Source of the DNA: Amia ocellicauda
Lineage: Eukaryota; Chordata; Actinopteri; Amiiformes; Amiidae
DNA length: 64,000 nucleotides
Direction: 5' to 3'
Assembly: GCF_036373705.1 (NCBI RefSeq)
Contig: NC_089850.1
Coordinates: 32,352,733-32,416,732, forward strand
In this document: positions 13,473 through 25,843 of the stretch, in pieces
Numbering within the stretch: the first letter of the stretch is position 1
Layout of the letters: each line of letters starts with the position of its first letter
The notes under the pieces: model-generated
The model's database searches: none
Told to the model about the DNA's origin: nothing
Seen by the model: the letters and a program-made list of their open reading frames with translations, nothing else
Made by a program: the position numbers and the translations under genes

Positions 13473-13566
13473 TACATATTGGTTATATCTAACTTTGTAC
13501 ACTATAACTCTAATATATCAAGCCCAAACCATCCATGTAGAATTAGTTAATCACGCAACATCCATT

Positions 13567-13569
<3 letters not shown>

Positions 13570-13602
<33 letters not shown>
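13570..13602. repeat. (TA)n microsatellite at the DD36E insertion site
   Basis: About 15 TA units directly abut the left end of the next transposon and probably were its target. Confidence 0.9.
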
Positions 13603-13604
<2 letters not shown>

Positions 13605-13607
<3 letters not shown>

Positions 13608-14816
13608 TCACCTAAAGGATTATTAGGAACACCATACTAATACTGTGTTTGACCCCCTTTCGCCTTCAGAACTACCTTAATTCTACGTGGCATTGATTCA
13701 ACAAGGTGCTGAAAGCATTCTTTAGAAATGTTGGCCCATATTGATAGGATAGCATCTTGCAGTTGATGGAGATTTGTGGGATGCACATCCAGGGCACGAA
13801 GCTCCCGTTCCACCACATCCCAAAGATGCTCTATTGGGTTGAGATCTGGTGACTGTGGGGGCCAGTTTAGTACAGTGAACTCATTGTCATGTTCAAGAAA
13901 CCAATTTGAAATGATTCGACCTTTGTGACATGGTGCATTATCCTGCTGGAAGTAGCCATCAGAGGATGGGTACATGGTGGTCATAAAGGGATGGACATGG
14001 TCAGAAACAATGCTCAGGTAGGCCGTGGCATTTAAACGATGCCCAATTGGCACTAAGGGGCCTAAAGTGTGCCAAGAAAACATCCCCCACACCATTACAC
14101 CACCACCACCAGCCTGCACAGTGGTAACAAGGCATGATGGATCCATGTTCTCATTCTGTTTACGCCAAATTCTGACTCTACCATCTGAATGTCTCAACAG
14201 AAATCGAGACTCATCAGAGCAGGCAACATTTTTCCAGTCTTCAACTGTCCAATTTTGGTGAGCTTGTGCAAATTGTAGCCTCTTTTTCCTATTTGTAGTG
14301 GAAATGAGTGGTACCCGGTGGGGTCTTCTGCTGTTGTAGCCCATCCGCCTCAAGGTTGTACGTGTTGTGGCTTCACAAATGCTTTGCTGCATACCTCGGT
14401 TGTAACGAGTGGTTATTTCAGTCAAAGTTGCTCTTCTATCAGCTTGAATCAGTCGGCCCATTCTCCTCTGACCTCTAGCATCAACGAGGCATTTTCGCCC
14501 ACAGGACTGCCGCATACTGGATGTTTTGCCCTTTTCACACCATTCTTTGTAAACCCTAGAAATGGTTGTGCGTGAAAATCCCAGTAACTGAGCAGATTGT
14601 GAAATACTCAGACCGGCCCGTCTGGCACCAACAACCATGCCACGCTCAAAATTGCTTAAATCACCTTTCTTTCCCATTCAGACATTCAGTTTGGAGTTTA
14701 GGAGATTGTCTTGACCAGGACCACCCCTAAATGCATTGAAGCAACTGATTGGTTGGTTAGATAATTGCATTAATGGGAAATTGAACAGGTGTTCCTAATA
14801 ATCCTTTAGGTGAGTG
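13605..14816 (-). mobile_element. DD36E Tc1/mariner element, copy A (complete)
   Basis: A 1,212-bp element between TA dinucleotides (13,603-13,604; 14,817-14,818), with perfect 29-bp terminal inverted repeats starting CACTCACCTAAAGGATTATT. The transposase lies on the minus strand. Relative to copy B it lacks 9 bp in the untranslated 5' segment (7 bp near 14,748 and 2 bp near 14,726). Size, short repeats and catalytic spacing fit the DD36E group described as Incomer. That name comes from memory and needs a database match. Confidence 0.95.
13637..14677 (-). CDS. DD36E Tc1/mariner transposase, copy A (346 aa)
   Basis: Full-length open transposase. Residues 24-46 form the first helix-turn-helix ([20 protein letters not shown]), followed by a second winged region to about residue 120. 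The catalytic triad is D155, D246 (QQDNA) and E283 (NPIEH), with 36 residues between the last two. The residue two before D155 is Cys153, whereas copies B and C have Trp, the usual residue in this motif, so activity may be reduced. The other differences from copy B are G22/A, H120/N, G198/E, R291/Q and V/A near the C terminus. The near-identity to copy B indicates recent movement. Confidence 0.92.
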   Translation of the reverse strand: MGKKGDLSNFERGMVVGARRAGLSISQSAQLLGFSRTTISRVYKEWCEKGKTSSMRQSCGRKCLVDARGQRRMGRLIQADRRATLTEITTRYNRGMQQSICEATTRTTLRRMGYNSRRPHRVPLISTTNRKKRLQFAQAHQNWTVEDWKNVACSDESRFLLRHSDGRVRIWRKQNENMDPSCLVTTVQAGGGGVMVWGMFSWHTLGPLVPIGHRLNATAYLSIVSDHVHPFMTTMYPSSDGYFQQDNAPCHKGRIISNWFLEHDNEFTVLNWPPQSPDLNPIEHLWDVVERELRALDVHPTNLHQLQDAILSIWANISKECFQHLVESMPRRIKVVLKAKGGQTQY

Positions 14817-17534
14817 TATACAGTACCGGAATGTGGTAAATGTAGCAACTTATTTTCTTGTTCATAATATCGAGCCAAGAGGTGTAATGTACTTGTGACT
14901 GTCTGTTTCCTTCGTCTTTATCTTCCAAAGTGTTGGTAGGATGTTTGAATCTATCCATGGACATTTCCTTCAATACATCTGAAACTACGAATGCAATTTC
15001 CTAAAGTAGATTGTCGGTGCTGTATAGGAAAGTACTGTGTCTGGTTACTTCAATTAGACTCCAACTACTATCAGTCCTATTTGGAGGCAATCTGTGTGGA
15101 CAAAGATCTCCCCTTTAGTATTCCTTTAGTAGTCAATATGGATCTGATCATCCAAAATGTGAGACTTGGAAATTTAAGCAGATATCTATTTGCCTTAAAA
15201 TTGAATTAGATCACTCTGGGATGACTGGGAATGAACTGCAAGGTGCCCTTGTACTTCAAATAAAAACAAGAATTGCCTCATGAAAGTTCTTGAGAATAAA
15301 ATACCACAAATCTAGTTTGCAATGGATTAAATTACTCGCAGGACTGTCTGTGAGATAGACACATATTTCGAAGCTGAACTTTGTTCCAGATTTGAGGATA
15401 TATTAAAATAAAATAACTGCCCTCCACAAGCATATTTATTATGTTTTATTCATGTTTTTTTACTGTTAATTTCAATTAACACTGAAGTTGTAAATTACTT
15501 ATCATGTCCTTTACTCTACCAGAGACCATTAACCTCTGTTTTATTTCATTTTCGTTCACTTTTTGAACATTTTGCTTTTTAATCACATTCAGTTGTTGAA
15601 ACAAAATAACAGTGAAACTGTCATTTTCAGTCAAAAGTGACTGAAAACAGCAAAACCAGAACAATCTTGAGGGCTTGTGGAAGAGTCCTGATCAATTCAC
15701 ACTGGAATGCCCTCCAATACTGAGATTGCGTCCCATAGTCTGATGGACTCAAGCCAAGTCCTAAAAACACCAATTTGAAGAATGCCCGGGACAGCCAAAG
15801 CAATATGGTTTTGATTTATAGATTACAGACATTGATTACATATTAACTGGGTACAGAATGCATGTGTGTGTGGGATAATCTCATATTTATATGTTATTCA
15901 TCGACAAGTAATGGATGGTGCTTTAGTGCGGTAGATACTGTAAACATATTTCCCAGAGAACCAGAGAAGAGCAAGTTGTTATGATCTTACTCAGATACAC
16001 ATTACCTTATTAACTTTCAGTTTACAGGATTTTTTGTTACATTGCTTCTCCATTGTTTCAAGCTAGGTAGGATTGTATTTTAATAACAGTACATGCCAAA
16101 GCCAAGTGTATTTAATTGTGGGCCACCATGAAAGAATGGGAGGATATATTCTTTCCAACAACAAGTGAATTGCTCACGGCCTATGGTGGTGTCAGTTTCA
16201 CTGTACCACTGGTTTATGTTACAGCCTTTGTAAACCTTCTAATTGCTTGGTATTACTGACATTTATAGACATACCATGTTTCCAATGAAAGCACGACACA
16301 GAGGTCAAAGGGAGGTTCTTCGGACAATAGTAAAGCCAGGTAAATGTGATTTTATGAAGAGGCATTCAGTGGGATACATCAATATCGTCCTGAGAAACAA
16401 AGCAAATTAAACACAAACTAATTAGAGATATATATGTATTTCTACATATATGACATAAGATATTTATAATGTGATACTATCAGAAAAAAAGCTCTGGAAA
16501 GAGATGTAATACTCCTAGTAAATGTACAGGAAATGTAACCAGAAATACATCAAAACTATTAAAATGTTATGTGATAGTGAGCATATTTCTGGTAATGTAA
16601 ACATTTTGAAATAAAAATACATATTCCAAAGTGCAAATTAAATAATATATGTGTGCACATTTCATACGATTCCTTGTCCTTTTCAATGGTGCTTTCCTTG
16701 TATGTTTAATTGACCTGCTTGCAGAGATTAATTCAATGTTCTAAGCAGTGGTAGGAGAGTTGGTGTATTTATATATAAAGATCCTGAAGCCCAGTGTGCA
16801 GTTGAAATTGACAGCGCTGATATTATATATTTTAATTGGATGGTTTAAGATCTACGTAAGTGAAGTGATACATAAAAAAAAATACATTTGGTGTGAACAT
16901 GTTTCATTCTTTCCCTTATTCCATTTTAAATAAATCCATAAATCTTTCTTCCACCAAGTGCAAAATGTAATGAAAAATATGAATGCTTTTAAAATGCTAA
17001 TTCATTGTGACTTTTTCCATTTCAATTAAAATGGCCACCTGCACCTTGAAACAATCCACATATTTCTAACATCTGGTCAGTCTGTTGCCTAAAAACAATT
17101 ACACTACTACTTGTTTTCAGATATAATTTCCAGACATTTTATTTATATTTTACACTGTGTCCCTTTACGATTTCAATACTAAAGTACGCACTTTAATGGT
17201 TCTTTGTGGCAGTTTTGATTAATAATAATTAAGCCTCAAAATGAATACTAAGAATACAAAAAGTAACTATCGCCTCATTCTCAAGCTCAAGAATTGAGGT
17301 CTTATAAGATGTATTGGCGCTAAAGTAAAACCTTCATCTCACCTGCCAGTTTCAAAAATTACAATCACATCACTTGACGATGAGTTTCCACTAAGCCAAA
17401 GGAGAAAACATCTGGTAACCAAAAAGAAACCAATTGCAGAACCCTGTGCTGGATAGTGCTTTACCATTAGAAAGATGGCAGAAGCTTTTCTGGGAAACAG
17501 AAAGCTCCAATCATGTGACATATTTGGAATTTGG

Positions 17535-17574
17535 AATTGGTGGGTGGGTCAAAGTTTTGATTTAATCTGGGCCC
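17535..17574 (+). repeat. Solo end of the 9-kb inverted-repeat family
   Basis: Reads GGTGGGTGGGTCAAAGTTTT and then GATTTAATCTGGGCCC. It matches the right end of the element at 8,997-9,180 nearly base for base over about 35 bp. No partner end is seen. Confidence 0.6.
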
Positions 17575-18407
17575 TAAATCCTTTTATGATCTATCAGCTG
17601 TTCTAAATGCCTTACTTTGGCTGGATGTGCAGCCTGGCCAGGGATAAAAGAACAGTCATTTGTTATAATCCTTGAGCTGTCCTACACAAAACCAAAAAAG
17701 TGTTGTTTTTGAATACCTAAACTACTACCTTTATCTATCACCCTACTTTTCCTAATGTTTAGTCACAGTTTATGAGGTAGCGAAACAACTCATTTTTCAA
17801 GTGCCCTATTCATTATATTTGACTGCAGAGATTTTGCTGAGTGACAGATTTTGCTTTCTGCATATGAAAGCATTTGTGTTTTGGAAGCCTATGTAAATAA
17901 AGCAAACACTACTTGTGCTCTGTCTTTCACATTTATCAGTTTTAACATAATAATCCATCCTTTCCATACCAACTTGTCATTCCTAGTTAGTATCTTTATA
18001 TATCCTATTTTTATATAGTAGACCATATTAATCTACCGAGAGACAGAGCTTACTTCTCTCTTAGAAAGTGACAAGAAACACCTCAGAAAACAAAAACACT
18101 TTACACACATACAATATATAAAACAATATACAATATATCTAAGCAGTAGCACTCCAGTAGCCCAGCACCAGTCTCTTTCCCATCTGGTTTAACTTGGCAC
18201 AACATACTATATATGCACACCCAGCAGGGGTGTCTATAACCAGCAGGCGTAAGTTCCAGACAGTTTACAGTCGTATTGTACAGAGAATTAAAGATTTGGC
18301 TGAGCGTGACCCTGCTTCTGACTGGACTGTAGCGTAACAAGGGCAGGAACACATTTAATGTGAGCTGCATGTTTAAGCTTTGCCATTAATTCCTTTTCTA
18401 GTCTGTT

Positions 18408-18432
18408 TACCTCCGGCCTTTTCCCGGAGGTA
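18408..18432. repeat. GC-rich perfect hairpin
   Basis: TACCTCCGG (18,408-18,416) is followed by a 7-base T/C-rich loop and its exact complement CCGGAGGTA (18,424-18,432). It stands out in an AT-rich desert. No T-run or gene end adjoins it, so a role as terminator is not suggested. Confidence 0.6.
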
Positions 18433-21400
18433 TTGCTTTCCTTAGGGAGCCCTCAGGTGAGCCAGGTGAAATGAATCACTGGTCATTACATCCTTAATTA
18501 GAGGTTTCCCTTGATCTTTGAGCTCCTATGACTAATAAGAGGTGTTTGAAAGCCACGTGCGGATTTGGAAGGGGGAATTCAAAAATATTTCAGAATTCAA
18601 AAACTGCAGTCCTGTGTTGTGGTTCTGGAATTACTTTGCTCGAAGCAACACTACTGAGCTGCAATATTTTCTCACAGATGATGCATGTCTCTAAAACTTA
18701 TATATTCAGTCAAAAAAAACTATTTTTTCATTCAGTTCAAACCAGGAATTTTAAGGTCAATGTTTTAGTAATCTGAATCTGCAAAATCTCTCATTAGCCC
18801 CATTTCTCTAATAGAGGTTTGTGACATGCATTTTGGGAAAGCATTCAAAAAATATTACACTCCAGTTCTAAGCCAGATTCAACAATACCTTCCAGGTGTC
18901 AGTTTCATATCAGAGAGGTACTATATCCCTCCACCTGCCATATTTCAAGCCTAACATCCCCGTGCTTTATTCCATCATCAGGATATATCTTATCTGCTGC
19001 TGTTTTTTTTTTTGGCACTCATTTAATCACAACAGGACAAAATACCCATTACTTAAAAGAACAAAACTAATGGAAAAACAAAAATAAATAAATACAACAT
19101 TTAGGTGTTCCAACACTTTTTTCCTTGACCTCTTGAACCACACATCAACCTCATACCCAAATATCTGCTCTCATTATTGTACTGGTGCAGGCTCTCTAAC
19201 CACAGCAATTCATGTGGCTTCTGCAGTTTATACCCACACTGTTTGAAAACTCAGTGCATGCAGTACAATGGACACATTATTACATTAATGTTGCCATCGT
19301 TTATCAGATCTCTCACAAGTAGAGACTCTGCAGCAGGGATGAATGTCATTAATCATGCTGTCAAAATATTGTCACTGGTGGGCATAATGGATTAACTGTG
19401 TAATGACTATGTATGACCTGGTGACATAAATAGTGCCATATCTAACAAAAGAGAAAACATTACAGAGCAATGAAAATACTATTAGTGCTTATTTAGTACA
19501 GCAGTGTTCAATCATAACCGTTCATTATAAGGAAATATGCTTTCCTTCATAATTTCATAATGGAGTTATTTGAAAATCTCAATATAATAGATCTAATAAT
19601 AATAATAGTAAGAATATATTTTTTTGTCTTAAAATACTGTCATTAGATTACATTTTCATACTACTTATGTATACTAGCATAGCACATAATGTACAGGTAT
19701 ACAGAAAATGCAAGGTTATTATTTATTTATGTATTTATTTTAATTTCTTATGTATTTGTATTTTTGTACTAGTGTTTTTGTAAATGTGTTATAAATGCAC
19801 AATATGAGTGATGGCTAAGGAGCATGCAGTGTGTTTTTAAATCAACATTGCATGTTTACAGTAAGATTAAAACAAAACAGGACTTATACTCACAAACACA
19901 TGCAGATATAAGCTGGATAAGTAGTTTGTTTAAACAGCACCTGCTTTCCACCCACTTCAAGAACTGATCCACTTACAACTTGTTATGTAAGTGCTGTTTT
20001 TCTTTTTCCTGTTTTCTTCTTAAAGATGTTGTATTGTCCCAATAATAAATAGGCATATATTTAACTAACCAAGAAAATGTAGTGTGTATTGGGTTTATTT
20101 TTAGAAAGATTAAAATAGCAATATACTTGTTATTGGACTGGTTTTTCACAATAAGACTGTTCCACCCAAAATACAAAATATGAAAAATCAATTAATTTAA
20201 AATGTGCAGTCCACCCTTAATATACTGTCAAGTCAGTGTTGGGCACTGGAATTGGATGCAAGTGAGGTTGGCATTATAGGGGTGATATTGACAGTCTAAG
20301 ACAAATAATATATTTTGACTAGGACTAATACCCTTATACAGTGATGTCAAAATTAAATTCTATTCTACTTTGTAGAAGAAAAATAAAACCAGAAAACTTG
20401 ACACTTACAGCAAATATTCACAATTTATACTCTCCAGACTTTAATTATCTTCTATGTCTTAAGTGAAAAGCTTGTATTGTTTAGATATTTCTTTTTATAT
20501 TGACAAGAGATTATTTTGGTTTGTTTGTTTTTTGGCTTTTTGCAAAGTTTATATTTACCTCTTTTTGCTGAGATTCGGATTACGTACAGCAATATCATCA
20601 ATGAATGATGTCAAGCATAGTAGCTATTGCACATATTATTTTCTCTTTTCAAGAGACAGTCTTGGCTTCAGTTGACTGGAGTCTTTACTGCAGCATGTGG
20701 GTTTTGAAATTCAGTTAAATTTGTTTCTCTCAAAGTGTTTTACACAACACAGGGCTCAAACTATTTGACTGTACAGCACAGTTACTGTTTGTATTACAAG
20801 TGCTGATGGTATAAATGATAAAAATGTATTCATTAATTTATCATAAGAGGCATTAATGAGTGATCAAATTAATATTGATCAAATATTTAGATATGATAAA
20901 CAATAAATGAATTGAAGGAAATGCAAAATTATAACCCATTCATTTGCAATCATGAATAAAACTAAAGTATACAGAGAATGAATAGTCCACTGCCTTTGTA
21001 CATGGATAAAAGCAGCAGCGAGTAAAGAAGGAATTATATTGGACAAAGGCTGTGTATGTTGGAGCAGACAGACCACCTGTTATGAAAGAATAAAATACTT
21101 AATGAAAGTGGAGGATCACCAAGATCGTTTTGCCTTGCAGCCATACTGCTTAATATAAAATGGTTGCCACTAACTCTCCGAACCCATTGAAACTCAGCAT
21201 GCAATTCAAACTCATAGCTGGGAATGCTGCTGAGCCACTAGGTTGCCAGGCAACAATGTAGAAAAATGAACTGTAGTGCTAGAATGATTAAATGTTGGAG
21301 GCCAACAGCATACAAGTTATCTTAAGTTTCCTCTCTACTTCAATTCAGTGGTTCCAAGGGTTTTACATTTGTGGTCACGTTCATTAAGTTTAATTGTGTC

Positions 21401-23031
21401 TGATTCATAAGTATTTAAACTATATATTTTGCTCAGGTTACCTTAGAGTTCCAGTCACAATTTCATCATGAAAACCTTTATTTAATTCCTCAAATAGAAG
21501 CAGATTCTCGTTTACTCATCGAGTTTAATTTAATGACATGTTCAGTGGGAAAACTTACACATTAAAAGAATGCGTAGTTAATACCATAATCATGCTGAAA
21601 TTAGTCAAGGGTTTAAGCAATTTACTTTGCCATTTTACTCATACACCAACTTGAGCAGCAGTCCAATACAGTATTTAGTGCTACTGAGGGCACTAACAGG
21701 TGCAGTGCATTTACTGTGCTTGGCTGGGTTGGATCCAAACATATGACAATGCAATCAATATTTATATGGAGTTCTTGCAGCTGACTTGGAGAAACCTCAA
21801 ATTATCTGCTGTTAATGAATTTCAGACATCAAGGCAGCATGTTTTTACAACCCCCGATAAAAGCAACTTTCAAATGTATAATTTTGACACCAGATAAGAG
21901 AATAAATCACTAACCTTACAGTTGCAATAAATTAATCTAAGTTCCCTTTATTGCAATATGCACGATTGCATGAGGTTTCACACATAAAACACTTTTTTTC
22001 TTAACATGTTTTTAAAATATGTTCATTTTAGTGTAGGTTCATTCCTAATAGAATTCAGACCACATCTAAAATGCTGATGCTCTTGTAACATAGTATGCAT
22101 TCTCTTGCACTTTTTACAGCTTCTATAGACATCAAAAGCTCCAGTTGCTTTTCAAGGGCTATACATAATATAAAAGCAGCAGCTCCAACAGCTTACATCT
22201 TAAAAAAGAAACCCTTATGTTTACACTCCAATACTGCAAATACTGTACAGACTGCCACATGTGTTAAAGTTGTGTTGTGCTGCGTTAAAGGTCACAAGCA
22301 AATTAGGGAACTAATTTCTTTGTCCCACTGACTTTAATATATGTGGAGTCGTTTACATTAAAAAGTCAGTTCAAGCTTAATTTGATTCCTGTATATTTTT
22401 TAAGGACTAACCATTAAAAAAAAAAGCTAAAGATACTTAACATCTATAATATAAAGCTTCTTTGGTTAAAAAATGCACTCTTAATTAAGAGCACACCAAA
22501 TTATGTGATCAAATCAGTGTACATATCTTACTGAACAGGTTTCCAATGAACACTCTGGTTGACCATACAAAGGCTCTGACATGATGGCACAATAGTAATA
22601 CAGTAGGCTTATTTATAGGTTGGATTGCATATAATTTTAATTGCTGTGTACTGTACTCACAAATGTCATAAATCAAAATTCATGCCTGTTTCAAATTAAA
22701 ATCCAGCAACTAAAATCACCACTGAAATAACACAAATAACATTCTAGAATTGTGTAAGTAGTTGTTCATTTCAATCTTATTTTAATATTTTAATAAAATG
22801 TGAAATGGATGATACAGAACACTACTTCTACAGGTCAGCTAGATGTCCCCCATTGACCAGTGATGGTAGTGTCAAACTTTCTTTTCTCACCGTGTGATGC
22901 CTGCACCTGCCAAATTTCATTTTAAAGTGATGACTGGACTTTTCAACAACAGAAGCAAAAAGTGACCAAGGAACTATCTGGATGAGTTGTATTCCCTGTA
23001 AAATATATACATACATAAATACATACATATA

Positions 23032-24020
23032 CTGTGCCTATAGAAAGTTACAAAATGTTTTTCACACTTTGTTATGTCAGTGCTTCAGAGTTTCAAAAAT
23101 TAAAGACTGAAATATCATAATGGGATACGCCTCCATCCCCCTGAGTAAAGCAATAACCTGCAATAATAGCTGTGAAACTGCATATTTGGCCATTTTTCTT
23201 TACAAAACTGTTCAAGCTGTCAAGTTCCTTGGGGAGTGTTACTGGACAGCAATCTTCAAGTCATGTCACAAATTTTTGATTGGATTTCAGTCTTGGCTCT
23301 GACTGGGCCACTCAAGGACATTCACCTTTTTGTTTCTTAGCCATTCAAGTGTAGCTTTGGCTGTGTGCTGCGGGTCATTATCATCCTGAAAGGTGAACTT
23401 CTATCCCAGTTTCAGCTTTCTTGCAGAGCGCAGCAGGTTTTCTTCAAGGAATTTTCAATACTTTGCTCCCTTCACTTCCCCTTCTATCCTGACAAGCCAA
23501 AAAGAACACTTCCATTTGTGAAGTGGTTGGGATATTGTCACACCAGTCTTGGCCTTTAAAGCCTGTAGTTCTTTCAAGGTTGGCATTGACCTTTTGGTAG
23601 CCTCTCTGATCAGTCCACTTTTTGCTCATCCAGTTTGGAGGGTGATGCTATTCACCTATTCACCATCCACTTCTTAATAATCATCTTGACTGTGCCCCAA
23701 GGGATATTCAAGACCTTTGATTTGATTTGAATTGATTTTATACCAATCCCCTGATCTGTGCCATTCAACAACTATGTCCCTGAATTCTTTTGAAAGCTCC
23801 TTGGTGCTCAAGGTTGAAACTTTGCTTCGAAAGGTACTACCCAGCAGATGCAACCTTCAGTAACTGCTGAATTTATCCTGAAATCATATGAATCTCTAAA
23901 ATTTAACACAGGTGGAGGCCACATAACTTGGTGTTTGAATTTGAAGGCAATTCCTACACCTGAGCTAATGTAGGATTGCTATCACACGAGGGGTGGACAC
24001 AAAATAGAAAATAACAATAT
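23032..24020 (-). mobile_element. Decayed Tc1-like element with internal deletion
   Basis: One end, at 23,032 next to TA, starts CTGTGCCTATAGAAAG, a Tc1-type terminus. Read on the minus strand, the interior gives pieces of a Tc1 transposase. Near 23,820-23,740 is an N-terminal segment with KELSKEFRDIVVEWHRSG, and near 23,395-23,290 a catalytic-core segment with [16 protein letters not shown] then [12 protein letters not shown]. Stops and frameshifts break the frame. The stretch holding the first catalytic aspartate is missing between them, as is the E of the triad. The distal terminal repeat is not recognisable, so the 24,020 boundary is approximate. This is an old relic, unlike the young element at 11,850. 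Confidence 0.8.
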
Positions 24021-25771
24021 TTGTATGTTTTCAGCAAAATAAGCGAAACGTCAAAGAAACATCTAATCAATTAACAATACCTGCAGCATATTTTACATAT
24101 TGCAAACAGTGCTGCTTTACTATACATAACAAATTCCTCTAGATCTAATAATACCTTTCTATTAAGGTTTTATTTCTGACCAGGCATTCAGATGTTCCCC
24201 AACACGGCCTCACACAGAAACAAGAAAGAGACCAAGCTTGGACTTCACTTTGCAAATGGTATGAATATGACCTCAGCCCTCTGTACATGATGCAAGGACT
24301 TTCAAGCATCAAGGTTTATCTAAACAAGTGAATCTGTCAAGGAGAAGGGTATTTTTTCTTTCAATATTGAATAATTATATTTTGAAAGTGAAGAAATTAA
24401 ATGATTATTGCAAGGAAACCTCAGTCCATGTAACTTGAAAAAGTTAATCTTGTTTTCACCAAAATAAATAAATAAACAAACAAACTTCTAGTGATTTCAC
24501 TGGTGGAGGAAGCTTTCATAGCACCATCTCCCTCTAGAGTCAGTAATAAGAATTGAACTTTCTAGACCTGAAATGATAAAACATGTTGCACCCTGAGCTT
24601 CAACATATGTGAAATATCGAAAATGTAGGTTAGTTCCTGAAAAATAACATTTTTTCTTTTGAAAACTCCATATAAAAAGCCCCTTTCACTCTATATACGA
24701 TTTGATATTGATTTTAAATGAGTGTGTGCTTTTATTGCTATTATAATAATAATAATTATTATTATTATTATTTTATTAATATTATGATTGTATTATTATT
24801 CTTGTTATTATTAATTATATTTGTATGTATTAATTTTAATATAATACGTTTAAGCAGCTCTACATGTCTTGACCCCAGTGTCTTTAAATGCCTCTTCAAA
24901 AAAACAATTTTAGATATTCTTAGTGTAAACAGTCATAATATACTGTGCCAGACTATTCATATCTTTGGTATCATTGCAAGATAAAGAAAACACAAACATC
25001 CTGAAGAAAGGATTACTTGACTCACATAAAGAGCATTACTGACTCAGGTGGCATGTGGGCTTTAATTACTATTGTTCTACAGAGCAATGAAGAGCATTTC
25101 TGAGACATAATATTGGATGCAGTAGGAATCCACAATGACTTTCAGTCTGAATTAATTTCATGGCGTTTCAATGTAATTTCTCATTAATATGTTTTGTTAT
25201 TGTGTTGTGTTATTATTGTTTTTCTTCTATTATTTTTTCTATTATTATTTTATTTGTTTTTTAAATAACAATATAATACAACAAAAATAGATGTAAAACA
25301 AAATAGATCATCGTGATGATACAACACAGCTATACAGCAAGTGAAAGTGTTTACTATCTCATTTACATTCATGTTATATATTATTAAATTGTTCTAAAAG
25401 TTTATTGATGTGAATAGATACATATTAGACAATTTTGTTAGATATGGTTTTGTTTGTTTATGTGTTTTCTTGTTTACCAGTTTTATATGAATTTAGATTT
25501 ATATACAAATACACAACGATTCTCTGGAAAAGCACATAGCACCCAGGTTCAATTACAAAGTGAATAAATTACAACTCTGTGTAAAACTCCAATAACGTTT
25601 TAGTTTAAGAGTATACCAAATGACCTGTCAATGAGCCAGTCAGTTTTCATAGGGACCATCACCCAAAAGTTCAGGTTGGATCATAGAGGTCAGTATCTCT
25701 GGAACAATGCAGGTTTGCTATTAGTACTCTGGGTTTGTTAGAATTGTTAATTGTTAGAATCTGTCTATCTG

Positions 25772-25843
<72 letters not shown>

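Larger units (their letters stand above)
14819..23029. other. Gene-free AT-rich stretch
   Basis: No coding gene, RNA gene or complete mobile element is visible. It contains one solo repeat end (17,535) and a GC-rich hairpin (18,408). The segments 16,180-16,350 and 18,150-18,520 have more balanced composition than their surroundings and might be conserved regulatory elements, which cannot be tested here. Confidence 0.45.

Noticed and set aside
14025..14575. Plus-strand frames over the DD36E element (and their equivalents in copies B and C)
   Set aside because: Antisense shadows of the minus-strand transposase. They recur in all three copies only because the element does.
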